Shown one piece after another: positions 24,410-32,765 of a stretch of DNA of 52,353 nt. Source of the DNA: Tatlockia sp. GTDB lineage: Bacteria; Pseudomonadota; Gammaproteobacteria; Legionellales; Legionellaceae. The notes under the pieces were generated by a model. The model was not told where the DNA came from. It searched no databases and was given only the letters and a program-made list of their open reading frames with translations. The DNA lies in NCBI GenBank assembly GCA_013697725.1, contig JACCWI010000048.1:1-52353 (forward strand), written 5' to 3'. The translations under genes and the position numbers were made by a program. The number at the start of each line of letters is the position of its first letter. Positions within the stretch are counted from its first letter, which is position 1.

Positions 24410-25927
24410 ATGGAAAAGGATTCTTTGTGGCAAAAAATAAGTCATACAACAGCCTACACGACGTTGAATGAATCTATCGAAGTTGATGTGTTAATAGTAG
24501 GTGGTGGAATAACAGGAATTACGGCTGCATTACAACTGCTCACTTCAGGAAATAAAGTAGCGATTGTGGACTCCCATACCATAGGAGGCCTAACCACCTC
24601 CTTATCAACTGGAAATTTATATGTAACTGTTCAGCCTTTCTTTCAATCTATTACCTCAAAATTTGATATAGAAACCGCGATTCAGGTTGCTAAATCGCGT
24701 CAATTGGCTATCAATTACATTGAAAACACCATTGCGGATTATAAAATTGATTGTAACTTTTCTCGACGGCCATGGTTTGCCTATACTGATGGAGAAAAAG
24801 AAAACTTTCTTGAAAAAGAATTGCTGATAATAAAACAACTTGGAATTGAAGCCGACTATGTCTCTCAGCTCCCCTATAACCTCAATTTCAAAAAAGCCAT
24901 TAGCATACCTAATCAAGCCCGTTTTAATCCTTTACAATACGTTAGCTCTCTCGCTGAAGAACTAGCGAGTAAAGGCTGTTTAATTTATGAAAATACGACA
25001 GTTGAGGATATTCAAGAAGCTGATAAAATTTGCTCGATTAAAACCGCGCAGGGTCTTATCAAGGCTAAACATGTATTTATGGCTACGCATACCCCTTTAG
25101 GGCTTAATCTTACTCAGCAATTTACAGCACCCTATCGCAGTTATGTGGTTGCTCTTGAATCCAGCTCAAAGCACTATGAGGAAGGGCAACTAATCAATAT
25201 CGACTCCTCGTCTTATTCAATTAGTACACATGCCTATAAAACGCATAATCCCGGAATTATTTTAATTGCGGGAAGCCACCATAAGACAGGTCAAGGCGGA
25301 GATATGGTGGAGCATTACTCTGACATTGAACAGTTCTCGCAAAAGAATTTCCCCGAAAGTACTGTTGCATTTAGATGGTCCGCGCAGCACTATCAATCTG
25401 CAGACTGCCTTCCCTATATTGGTTTGCAAAATAGCCAATCAAAGCGGGTTTATATGGCTACAGGCTATTTTGCCGATGGTTTGGTCTATGGCACTTTAGC
25501 TGGTCTTATTGTTTCCGATTTAATAATGAAGAGAATTCCTTTTACCCAAACACTCTATTCTTCAACGCGTAGTACCCCACTTGCTTCAATGAAATTTTTG
25601 GTTAAAGAAAACACAAATATATTGCTGCAATATATTAAGGATTTGCCGCAATCGGAACAAAAAACCTTTGAAAACTTAAAGCCGGGAGAAGGTGAAGTAG
25701 TAGAAATTAATCGTGAAAAATGTGCAGTATCCCGAGACCAAAATAACAATCTGCATATGCTTTGCGCTGTTTGTCCCCATATGAAATGTATTGTTAATTG
25801 GAATAATGCCGAACAAACTTGGGATTGTCCTTGTCATGGCAGTCGATTTACGCAAACGGGGGAAGTGATTGAGGGGCCTGCAACAAGTGACCTTAATCAA
25901 TTTAATTTAAAAAAAGAGAGTGTATAA
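24410..25927 (+). CDS. FAD-dependent oxidoreductase with C-terminal Rieske domain
   Basis: 505 residues. A DAO-type FAD-binding fold starts at residue 27 (VLIVGGGITGITAALQLL). The mid region has the substrate-domain pattern ending with YMATGYFADGLVYGTLAGLI. The C-terminal 80 residues are a Rieske [2Fe-2S] domain: CxH at Cys455-His457 (VCPHMKC) and CxxH at Cys473-His476 (CPCHGSRF). This architecture matches the family once annotated as glycine oxidase/iron-sulfur binding in many bacteria. The substrate is unknown. AAGGA lies 9 nt before the ATG. The next gene starts directly after its stop codon, suggesting a membrane partner. Confidence 0.92.
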   Translation: MEKDSLWQKISHTTAYTTLNESIEVDVLIVGGGITGITAALQLLTSGNKVAIVDSHTIGGLTTSLSTGNLYVTVQPFFQSITSKFDIETAIQVAKSRQLAINYIENTIADYKIDCNFSRRPWFAYTDGEKENFLEKELLIIKQLGIEADYVSQLPYNLNFKKAISIPNQARFNPLQYVSSLAEELASKGCLIYENTTVEDIQEADKICSIKTAQGLIKAKHVFMATHTPLGLNLTQQFTAPYRSYVVALESSSKHYEEGQLINIDSSSYSISTHAYKTHNPGIILIAGSHHKTGQGGDMVEHYSDIEQFSQKNFPESTVAFRWSAQHYQSADCLPYIGLQNSQSKRVYMATGYFADGLVYGTLAGLIVSDLIMKRIPFTQTLYSSTRSTPLASMKFLVKENTNILLQYIKDLPQSEQKTFENLKPGEGEVVEINREKCAVSRDQNNNLHMLCAVCPHMKCIVNWNNAEQTWDCPCHGSRFTQTGEVIEGPATSDLNQFNLKKESV

Positions 25928-26263
25928 ATGTTTACTATTTTACTGTTTATTTTGATAGTCACTGCAATTTTGGGCGTGTATTTAATCAGTTATGTAGTAA
26001 AAAATAAAAACACCCCCAAAGGAATAGCAATTATACACGGCGGCTTAGGCTGGGTGGGCATTGCGATCCTTGCGATTTACTCATTTTATCATCCTCTCAA
26101 CTTCATAAGCTTAGGCGTTTTAGTTGCCGCAGCGCTTGGCGGTTTATTATTGTTTATACTTGATATTTTGGGAAAGAAATTACCCAAAATATTTGTGCTC
26201 TCCCATGGTTTGGTAGCATTGATGGGTATAGCCTTGTTATTAATTTTCAGTGCAAGACACTAG
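25928..26263 (+). CDS. Small four-helix membrane protein
   Basis: 111 residues, almost entirely hydrophobic: helices at about 2-24, 34-53, 57-80 and 88-107, with the short basic turn KNKNTPKG after the first. The ATG follows immediately after the stop of the FAD-Rieske gene with no intergenic base, so expression is coupled; the ribosome binding site lies inside that gene (AAAGAGAG). No family recognised. It could anchor or accept electrons from the Rieske protein, an inference from position only. Confidence 0.8.
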   Translation: MFTILLFILIVTAILGVYLISYVVKNKNTPKGIAIIHGGLGWVGIAILAIYSFYHPLNFISLGVLVAAALGGLLLFILDILGKKLPKIFVLSHGLVALMGIALLLIFSARH

Positions 26264-26287
26264 TACTTTTATTTCAAGGTGGATTAG

Positions 26288-26791
26288 ATGAAAGATTTTC
26301 ACGAATTGATAGATTTTTTAAATTCTAATAAATTAGTATTAGCTACTGCCGAATCATGCACTGGCGGAGGGATAATGACCACTCTTTCTAATCAGGGTAA
26401 CTGTGGCGATTGTCTTTATATCGGGTATGTAACTTATCATACTGAAGCAAAAATTAAAGAATTGGGTGTAAAAGAAGAGACTATAAGAAATTATTCCTTA
26501 ACTAGTGAAGAAGTAGCTAAAGAGATGGTAAGAGGAGTGTTTAAACATCAAGCAATTAATGTAGCCATTGCGACCACAGGCATCACAGGTTCTGAAAGTA
26601 TGGATGGTATTCAACCTGGAACCGTATGTTTTGCTTGGGCTTTTAAGCATAATAACAAGATTAACTTTTATAGCGAAACAAAATGCTTTAAAGGATCTCC
26701 AATTCAAATGACAAAAAAAGCTTCCTACTACGCACTATCTAAAATAAAAAAATATTACAAAGTCTCTAGCAAGAATAATAATGATTCTTAA
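26288..26791 (+). CDS. pncC: CinA-like nicotinamide-nucleotide amidase
   Basis: Hydrolyses NMN to nicotinate mononucleotide and ammonia in the pyridine nucleotide cycle. 167 residues, the stand-alone PncC length. The signature ATAESCTGGGIM has Ser23 as nucleophile; YVTYHTEAKIKELGV, SLTSEEVAKEMVRGVF and IATTGITGSES follow in family order. The usual GPGG is replaced by GSESMDG. GGTGG precedes the ATG. Last gene of the short plus-strand run with the FAD-Rieske pair; convergent with the cyanophycin operon. Confidence 0.9.
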   Translation: MKDFHELIDFLNSNKLVLATAESCTGGGIMTTLSNQGNCGDCLYIGYVTYHTEAKIKELGVKEETIRNYSLTSEEVAKEMVRGVFKHQAINVAIATTGITGSESMDGIQPGTVCFAWAFKHNNKINFYSETKCFKGSPIQMTKKASYYALSKIKKYYKVSSKNNNDS

Positions 26792-26873
26792 AAGAACTGC
26801 CTATGTTTAAGAAGCGATCCCTTTGTTAGTAGGGCTAAACATACAGAATACCCTGCTCCAGTCAGAAGCAGCT

Positions 26874-27782
26874 TTAAAAAATTTCAACCTGGAGTTTAGA
26901 GCCAGTACTTTTCCATGCTCGTTTTAGGATTTTAGTGTTAAAAGAGATGCCAATATTTCCCTGATTATCTACTGAAATTATTCCTATGTGACCATTTATT
27001 AATTTATTTCTATTGTGAACTGTATATTCACAAGCCTCTTCTAAAGACATGTTAAATTCCATCATTACAGAAATGGTGTGCGCAATAACCCCTCGTATTA
27101 GGTACTCACCTTCACCCGTACCTGAAACAGCACAGGTATTATTGTTTGCATAACAACCTGCACCAATAATACAGCTGTCTCCAATCCTGCCCGGCAAACA
27201 ATTACTAGTACCACCTGTTGACGTGCCTGCAGCTAAATTTCCTCGTTTATCTAAAGCCACTGCACCCACGGTTCCATAATTTTCTTTTTGAATTATTTGT
27301 TCGAACGTTTCCTGTTTATTTAATTTTTTAAATTCTTGCAGCTGATGTTCCGTAATAAAATAGGAGTCAGTTTCTAAATAGATGCCTTCATTTTTTGCAA
27401 CCTCTAAGGCACCATAACCTGATAATAAAACATGTTTAGTTTTGTTCATTATTATGCGGGCTAAGGATATTGGATTCTTAACACTTCTAACCATAGAAAC
27501 ACAACCGGCTTTTAAGTTTTTTCCATTCATTATAGAGGCATCCATTTCTATTTCCCCTCTACAATTCAATGAAGACCCTCTTCCAGCATTAAATAAAGGG
27601 TTATCCTCCAAAATTTTTACACCCAATTCGACCGCATCAAGTGCGCTGCCTCCCTTTTGTAATATTCTGTATCCTTCCTCAGCAGCCTCTGCGAGTCCCT
27701 CTTCACTCGCTTTATAGTTTTCTTTTAAAAAAGAGGTTAAGTGTCCTGCTCCTCCGTGAACTGCAAAAGCAATTTTAGGCAT
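26874..27782 (-). CDS. iaaA: Isoaspartyl peptidase / type 2 asparaginase
   Basis: An Ntn-hydrolase of 302 residues that splits beta-aspartyl dipeptides. The precursor is cleaved before Thr171 in NYGTVGAVALD, the new N-terminal nucleophile. The substrate pocket shows GTSTGGTSNCLPGRIGDSCI and GTGEGEYLIR. The N-terminal part has FAVHGGAGH and the GRGSSLN motif. In this operon it would take beta-Asp-Arg released by cyanophycinase and give Asp plus Arg, completing cyanophycin use. It lies 11 bp after cphB with its own AAGGAT ribosome binding site. Confidence 0.94.
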   Translation of the reverse strand: MPKIAFAVHGGAGHLTSFLKENYKASEEGLAEAAEEGYRILQKGGSALDAVELGVKILEDNPLFNAGRGSSLNCRGEIEMDASIMNGKNLKAGCVSMVRSVKNPISLARIIMNKTKHVLLSGYGALEVAKNEGIYLETDSYFITEHQLQEFKKLNKQETFEQIIQKENYGTVGAVALDKRGNLAAGTSTGGTSNCLPGRIGDSCIIGAGCYANNNTCAVSGTGEGEYLIRGVIAHTISVMMEFNMSLEEACEYTVHNRNKLINGHIGIISVDNQGNIGISFNTKILKRAWKSTGSKLQVEIF

Positions 27783-27793
27783 AAAAGATCCTT

Positions 27794-28651
27794 CTAGTTT
27801 TTTATATTTTTTTGAGGTATGGAAGGTATCACTAATTTACGAGTATTAATTGAAAATTGGCAACCCTTGACCAGGAGATGAACTTTTAAATTATCAACAT
27901 AAACGGCCTCACCTTTAGAAACATTCATGATGTTTGTTTGTTGAATCTCCCTGCCATCGATAATAACTACCATACCCGAACCTCTACACTCTGTATCAGT
28001 GCCGTTTTTGATAATTAGTGCAGTATCCTCACCAAGACCGATACCTAATTTTTCCGGATTCATAATTATTGCATGTGCTAGTCTTCCAAAGCGTCCTCTT
28101 TTTATGAAATGGGTATCAATGATGCAAGATGGCAGAAAACCTAAACCAGCAGAGGTGTTTAAATTTCGATACATTAAAGCTTCTGTTGCTCCCCCACCCA
28201 TAATCATAACGTTGGACATCACCATAGCTCCAGCACTCGTGCCAGCAATAATTATTTGACTATCTTCTTGATACCTTTGTTTAATAATATCAACTACAGG
28301 AGTTCCTCCTAATATAGTGGATAAACGGAACTGATCTCCACCTGTAAAAAAAATCGCTCCTGCAGTCTCTACTCTGTTTAAATAACTTTTTTTACGTGCT
28401 TCCATTCTGTCTTTAATCGGGATAAACCCTACGTTGCTATAACCAATTTTCTGAAATACTTTTTGATAAATCTTTTTAACCTCATCCTGTACTTCAGAGC
28501 CAGTAGTGATAATTTCCACCTTTGCTTCTGAATCAGGAAGGAGGTCTCTTAAAATCTCATAGCGAATAAATTCGGCCATTTGATCATTAAGTGGTTGGCC
28601 TACTTTGTCTTCAGCGCCACCAATAATAAGTAACTTCCCTTTTGGTTTCAT
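27794..28651 (-). CDS. cphB: Cyanophycinase
   Basis: A serine exopeptidase of family S51 that degrades cyanophycin to beta-Asp-Arg dipeptides. 285 residues. The nucleophile Ser139 is in IIAGTSAGAMVMS. LLIIGGAEDK, GAIFFTGGDQFRLS, CIIDTHFIKRGRFGRLAHAI and GIGLGEDTALII are all family motifs, with His in DTHF. No signal peptide, so it acts on intracellular granules. It is 15 bp after cphA and 11 bp before the isoaspartyl dipeptidase gene. AAGGA precedes the ATG. Confidence 0.95.
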   Translation of the reverse strand: MKPKGKLLIIGGAEDKVGQPLNDQMAEFIRYEILRDLLPDSEAKVEIITTGSEVQDEVKKIYQKVFQKIGYSNVGFIPIKDRMEARKKSYLNRVETAGAIFFTGGDQFRLSTILGGTPVVDIIKQRYQEDSQIIIAGTSAGAMVMSNVMIMGGGATEALMYRNLNTSAGLGFLPSCIIDTHFIKRGRFGRLAHAIIMNPEKLGIGLGEDTALIIKNGTDTECRGSGMVVIIDGREIQQTNIMNVSKGEAVYVDNLKVHLLVKGCQFSINTRKLVIPSIPQKNIKN

Positions 28652-28666
28652 TATCTTCCTTGGACT

Positions 28667-31279
28667 TTAGATATAATTATTAATTTCCTTCTTCGTGTAT
28701 TCCACTATTTTCAATACATCATCAACACAACAAAAAATAAAAGTATCTTTTACAGCGTTATCCATTGCATATTTAATCGCATCAAATTCATTAGAAATTA
28801 CTTTAACGGAAGGGTTGATTTTTGCTTGTAAAATGCCATTCATCAATAGTTGGGTAAGCTCTTCATTGCTTCTACCCCGACCATTTGAATTATGTCGTAT
28901 TATGATTTCATCGAATATTAATGCAGAATGCGTCCCGAGTTTTTCAATATCTTGTGATCTTCTGTCGCCAGTTGCGCTAATAATCCCCACTTTCTTCGAT
29001 GCATTTATAGTTTCAAGGTATTTACCTATTGCAAGATAGGCTCCTTCATTATGCGCATAATCTAACATTATCTTAAAACTCTTTCCGTTAAAAAGATTCA
29101 TTCGCCCCGGTGTCATATCAGCGGAAGGAATAAATTCTAATAATCCTTTAGTAATATCAGCTAAAGTAAAACCGCTAATTATACCCGCTAAAATTGAAGG
29201 TAATAAATTTTGAATCATTAAAGAAGCAGCGCCATTGAAAGTAAGGGGGAACTCATCAAGTCTTGCTACAATTTCCTCTCTATTATTGTTAAATAGAACT
29301 ATGAAATCGTTGTTCGTATAAATGCCAAGTCCACCACTTTCAAAGTGAGTTTGTATTCTTTGAGATTTCTCTAAACTAAATAAAGCAATTTTGCAGCTAA
29401 GATTCGCCTTCATATTAAAGACCAAATCATCCTCTGCATTTAAAATTGCATAGCCATTTTTATGAGTGCTTTGAGCGACAACAGACTTCACACGGCAAAG
29501 TTCTTCAAGGGTAGAAATCCCATTTAACCCTAGATGATCGCTAGTAACATTAGTTACGATACTTATATCACAATGATCAAAACCTAATCCTTCTCGTAAT
29601 ATACCTCCTCTGGCACATTCTAAAACAGCAAAATCAACATTTGGTTCCTGGAGAATATATTGTGCAGATATAGGGCCGCTGCAATCGCCTGCATTTATAA
29701 GTTCCCCATTAATATAAATACCATCTGTGGTGGTAATGCCAACGTGATGTCCTTTTTGTTGCGCAAGATGAGCAATCAATCGCACCACAGTTGTTTTTCC
29801 ATTGGTTCCAGTAACCGCTATTAAGGGAATTTTCCAAGAATTATTTTTAGGAAAAAGCATGTCAATAATAGGGCCTGCAACATTTTTAGGTTTACCAAGA
29901 GTTGGAGCTAAATGCATTCGTAAGCCCGGGCCTGCATTGACTTCAATGACAGCTCCGTTATTGCCATTAATTGGGTTTTGGATATCGGATGCTATGATAT
30001 CAATACCGCAAATATCTAAGCCTATTAGCTTTGCTACTCGTTCTGCTAACTCTATATTAGCCGGATGAACTTTTTCAGAGACATCTGTGGCAGTTCCGCC
30101 AGTGCTTAAATTGGCAGCATCTTTAAGGTATAAAACCTCCCCTTCCTTAAGGATTGAATCCAGGGAAAGATTTTTCTCAATTAAGAGCGATAAGGTAGAG
30201 TCATCGATAACTATGGTCGAAAGATAATTGCTATGGCCTTTACCTCTCAAAGGATCTTGATTGGTTTCATGAATAAGTTGAGCTATCGTTTTTTCATTTT
30301 GACCTACAATGCAGGCGGGGGTTCGTTGAGCTACCGCTACTACTTTAAAATTAACCACTAAAAACCGATAATCTAAACCGTTAATATATCGCTCAACAAT
30401 AATTTTTTTTGAAATCGTTTTAGCAAGTAAGAAACTTGTTAAAGCCCTTTCCTGGTTATTAATATTACTAGTAATGCCACGACCGTGATTACCATTAACG
30501 GGCTTAATCACTAAAGGGAATCCTAATGCTTTAATCGCATGATCCAGCTCATCCAAATTATGAAGGAGAACTCCTTGAGGAACAGGTATAAAATTTTTAT
30601 TAAGAATTTGTTTGGTAAGTTCTTTATCAGAAGCAAGGTCTACACTAATTGAGCTAGTGGAGGATGAAACAGTCGCCCATAATTTTTTTTGGTTTACGCC
30701 ATAGCCCAACGTTACCAGAGATGAAACAGCGTTCTGTTTAAAAACAGGTATCTTTCTTTTTTTTGCTTCCTCTACAAGTGCTTCGGTACTTGGCCCCAAT
30801 TTTTCTTTCATATACATTGTTCTTAGGTTATCAATGTCAGAAGCAAGATTATTATATTCTTTTCGTTCTGCTAAATGCTCTACAATTGCTACTGCAGCTT
30901 TTGCTGCATAAATGCCCGCATTAGCAATTCTATAGGTAAAAATAACCTGGTATTCGCCTTTGTTTTTTGCACTAAAGGTGCGCCCAAACCCACAATCCAT
31001 TCCTGCTAGCGTTTGTAGCTCTAAAGCAATATGCTCAATTACATGCCCTAACCAGGTACCTTTTTCCAGGCGTTGAAAAAAGCCCCCTTCTACCCCTATT
31101 GAACATCGATGCTGATATAAAGAAGGAATAAGTTTTTTTAGATTAGCCGTAAAGCCATCTAAGAGATTTGTTGGATAATCCTCAAGGTCTTCAAGATTAA
31201 TCTTCATGACAATTAGCTGCTTTCGATAATTCGACCAATAATTGGGGCCACTTAACACTTTAATTTGCAAAACTTTCAT
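28667..31279 (-). CDS. cphA: Cyanophycin synthetase
   Basis: Makes multi-L-arginyl-poly-L-aspartate from Asp, Arg and ATP. 870 residues from the ATG at 31279 (AAGGA 5 nt upstream; a TTG six codons earlier is rejected). The start MKVLQIKVLSGPNYWS is canonical. An ATP-grasp domain follows (VIKPVNGNHGRGIT near residue 256; EVNAGPGLRMHLAP), then a Mur-ligase-like domain with P-loop AVTGTNGKTTVVRL near 487 and NVTSDHLGLNGI. All three catalytic regions look intact. It leads an operon cphA-cphB-iaaA. A nitrogen, carbon and energy reserve, common in cyanobacteria and scattered in other bacteria. Confidence 0.96.
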   Translation of the reverse strand: MKVLQIKVLSGPNYWSNYRKQLIVMKINLEDLEDYPTNLLDGFTANLKKLIPSLYQHRCSIGVEGGFFQRLEKGTWLGHVIEHIALELQTLAGMDCGFGRTFSAKNKGEYQVIFTYRIANAGIYAAKAAVAIVEHLAERKEYNNLASDIDNLRTMYMKEKLGPSTEALVEEAKKRKIPVFKQNAVSSLVTLGYGVNQKKLWATVSSSTSSISVDLASDKELTKQILNKNFIPVPQGVLLHNLDELDHAIKALGFPLVIKPVNGNHGRGITSNINNQERALTSFLLAKTISKKIIVERYINGLDYRFLVVNFKVVAVAQRTPACIVGQNEKTIAQLIHETNQDPLRGKGHSNYLSTIVIDDSTLSLLIEKNLSLDSILKEGEVLYLKDAANLSTGGTATDVSEKVHPANIELAERVAKLIGLDICGIDIIASDIQNPINGNNGAVIEVNAGPGLRMHLAPTLGKPKNVAGPIIDMLFPKNNSWKIPLIAVTGTNGKTTVVRLIAHLAQQKGHHVGITTTDGIYINGELINAGDCSGPISAQYILQEPNVDFAVLECARGGILREGLGFDHCDISIVTNVTSDHLGLNGISTLEELCRVKSVVAQSTHKNGYAILNAEDDLVFNMKANLSCKIALFSLEKSQRIQTHFESGGLGIYTNNDFIVLFNNNREEIVARLDEFPLTFNGAASLMIQNLLPSILAGIISGFTLADITKGLLEFIPSADMTPGRMNLFNGKSFKIMLDYAHNEGAYLAIGKYLETINASKKVGIISATGDRRSQDIEKLGTHSALIFDEIIIRHNSNGRGRSNEELTQLLMNGILQAKINPSVKVISNEFDAIKYAMDNAVKDTFIFCCVDDVLKIVEYTKKEINNYI

Positions 31280-31901
31280 TGAAGTCCTTATTTTCAAAAA
31301 AATTTAGAGCCCGGGTTAGAGGAATTTATCTATCCATAAATAAAAAATACTTTAAGTTATATAATATTAGGAATAAAATTTAAATACTGCAGCTAAATTC
31401 ACTAATATATTATTTTAGACTCCAAATGAGCTAATTACAGTGATTTTCTTAGTATAGTTCAGGAACAGCTCCGCTTTATTTCAGCGTTTTTTTATAATTA
31501 GAAGCTTAGCAAGAACATTTATGCAGCTAGAATTAATTATTTTAGGCGTTATTAGAAAGATATTTTATAATTTCCAGATTCTATAAGGCTGAACTATTTA
31601 GAGATAAAAGATAATCACCCTTTTGGATGTATAGAAAGCATTTGTGCAAAAATAGGTCATATAATCGTTAATTGGTGGATAAATCCGTATAAACAGCAAG
31701 TATTATGAAAAATACGTTTCTAAGGGGAATCAATTTAATTATTACTATTCATTTCCCCCGTTACCTAATTTAAACACCTCAATTCTAATCTTTTATCATC
31801 TATTTCGAGATTGTGATAACTATTGATTTTTTAATGCATATAGTTAACTATTCAAGTGCTACAAAATAATAATATCAATAAGCTAATAAGGAAATAAGAC
31901 T
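31280..31901. other. Long AT-rich intergenic region between cphA and a DUF4142 gene
   Basis: About 620 bp between divergent genes. It must hold the cph operon promoter and that of the gene at 31902. I could not identify an ArgR-type or other clear operator by eye. A short hairpin with T7 (CGCT TTATTTC AGCG TTTTTTT, near 31469-31490, plus strand) could end a small transcript, but the stem is only 4-5 bp. No open frame of note. Confidence 0.4.
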
Positions 31902-32450
31902 ATGAATTGTAAACATCTAATGCCACTCGTTGCTGCTTTGTTTTTCTGTTATCCAATCGTTTCTTCAGCACACATTCACCCCACTAAAGTATCCGCGGAA
32001 CAAGCCAAATCGGAAGGAATAATATTAGGGACTTTGGCTGTTATTAATAAAAATGAAATTGCTGCCGGTCATTTAGCTGAAGAAAAATCGGCAAATCCCG
32101 AAGTAAGAGATTATGCTTTGCTCATGATCAAAGAACATGGCGATAATTTAAATAAGACTGAAGCGTTAAGTAATAAATTAGGAATTAAACCAATCAAAGG
32201 TAAGGTAGCTCTTAAGTTGCAAGCTAAAGGAAAGAAAGAGTTAGCCACTTTAAAGAAATTAAAAGGTAGTTCTTTTGATAAAGCCTATATCGCTGCGATG
32301 GTAAAGGGGCATGTCGAAGCATTAAATTTAATAAATACTTTGATTAATGAGTCTTCAAATCCTTTAGTTAAAAAACATTTGGAAAAAACCAAACCACATG
32401 TTGAACATCATTTAACAAAAGCAAAAGACATTAAAAAATCGATTTCCTAA
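31902..32450 (+). CDS. Periplasmic DUF4142 protein
   Basis: 182 residues with a signal peptide (MPLVAALFFCYPIVSSA, cleavage after residue 23). The mature part is a four-helix ferritin-like DUF4142 domain: EGIILGTLAVINKNEIAAGH, NPEVRDYALLMIKEHGDNL, SFDKAYIAAMVKGHVEALNL and NPLVKKHLEKTKPHVEHHL. Conserved His residues lie on the helices. Family members are secreted and linked to envelope stress; no enzymatic activity is firmly known. AAGGA lies 10 nt before the ATG. Two hairpins follow at 32468 and 32528. Confidence 0.88.
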   Translation: MNCKHLMPLVAALFFCYPIVSSAHIHPTKVSAEQAKSEGIILGTLAVINKNEIAAGHLAEEKSANPEVRDYALLMIKEHGDNLNKTEALSNKLGIKPIKGKVALKLQAKGKKELATLKKLKGSSFDKAYIAAMVKGHVEALNLINTLINESSNPLVKKHLEKTKPHVEHHLTKAKDIKKSIS

Positions 32451-32467
32451 TTTCATTGGAAAAGATC

Positions 32468-32490
32468 TTAAAGTTTTTTCGACTTTAAGC
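32468..32490 (+). terminator. Weak hairpin after the DUF4142 gene
   Basis: CTTAAAGT pairs with ACTTTAAG around the loop TTTTTCG, 17 nt past the stop. AT-rich stem and no T tract, so weak. Confidence 0.4.
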
Positions 32491-32527
32491 GCCTTTCTGA
32501 TTTCAAGGTTTGCTTTCGATCTCTAGT

Positions 32528-32552
32528 ATGAAGTGCATTTTATGCACTTCAT
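32528..32552 (+). terminator. Terminator after the DUF4142 gene
   Basis: ATGAAGTGCAT pairs perfectly with ATGCACTTCAT around loop TTT (11-bp stem), followed by the T-rich CTTAACTTTATTTTATT. Confidence 0.6.
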
Positions 32553-32765
32553 CTTAACTTTATTTTATTCGCTACCTGCTATTTTTTGTAAATCACTGTT
32601 CTCTCAGTCTGAACATTTTTAAAAATGTTATTAAAAAAAATTCAAGCCTAATCTCTTTATGGGAATTCCTCTAACCCCTATACAATTTGTCATGGTTTGT
32701 TAAATCTTTACACAAGCTTAGTTAAATGATATATTTTTGATCTTTTTATATAATAAATATTCATC

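Larger units (their letters stand above)
32451..32765. other. Intergenic region with two terminator-like hairpins
   Basis: 315 bp between same-strand genes. It contains the hairpins at 32468-32490 and 32528-32552 and then the AT-rich leader of the ABC transporter gene, whose ATG has no clear ribosome binding site. Nothing else seen. Confidence 0.45.

Noticed and set aside
31468..31492. Small RNA ending in CGCT-loop-AGCG-T7
   Set aside because: Stem of 4-5 bp only and no identifiable promoter; left as a remark in the intergenic entry.
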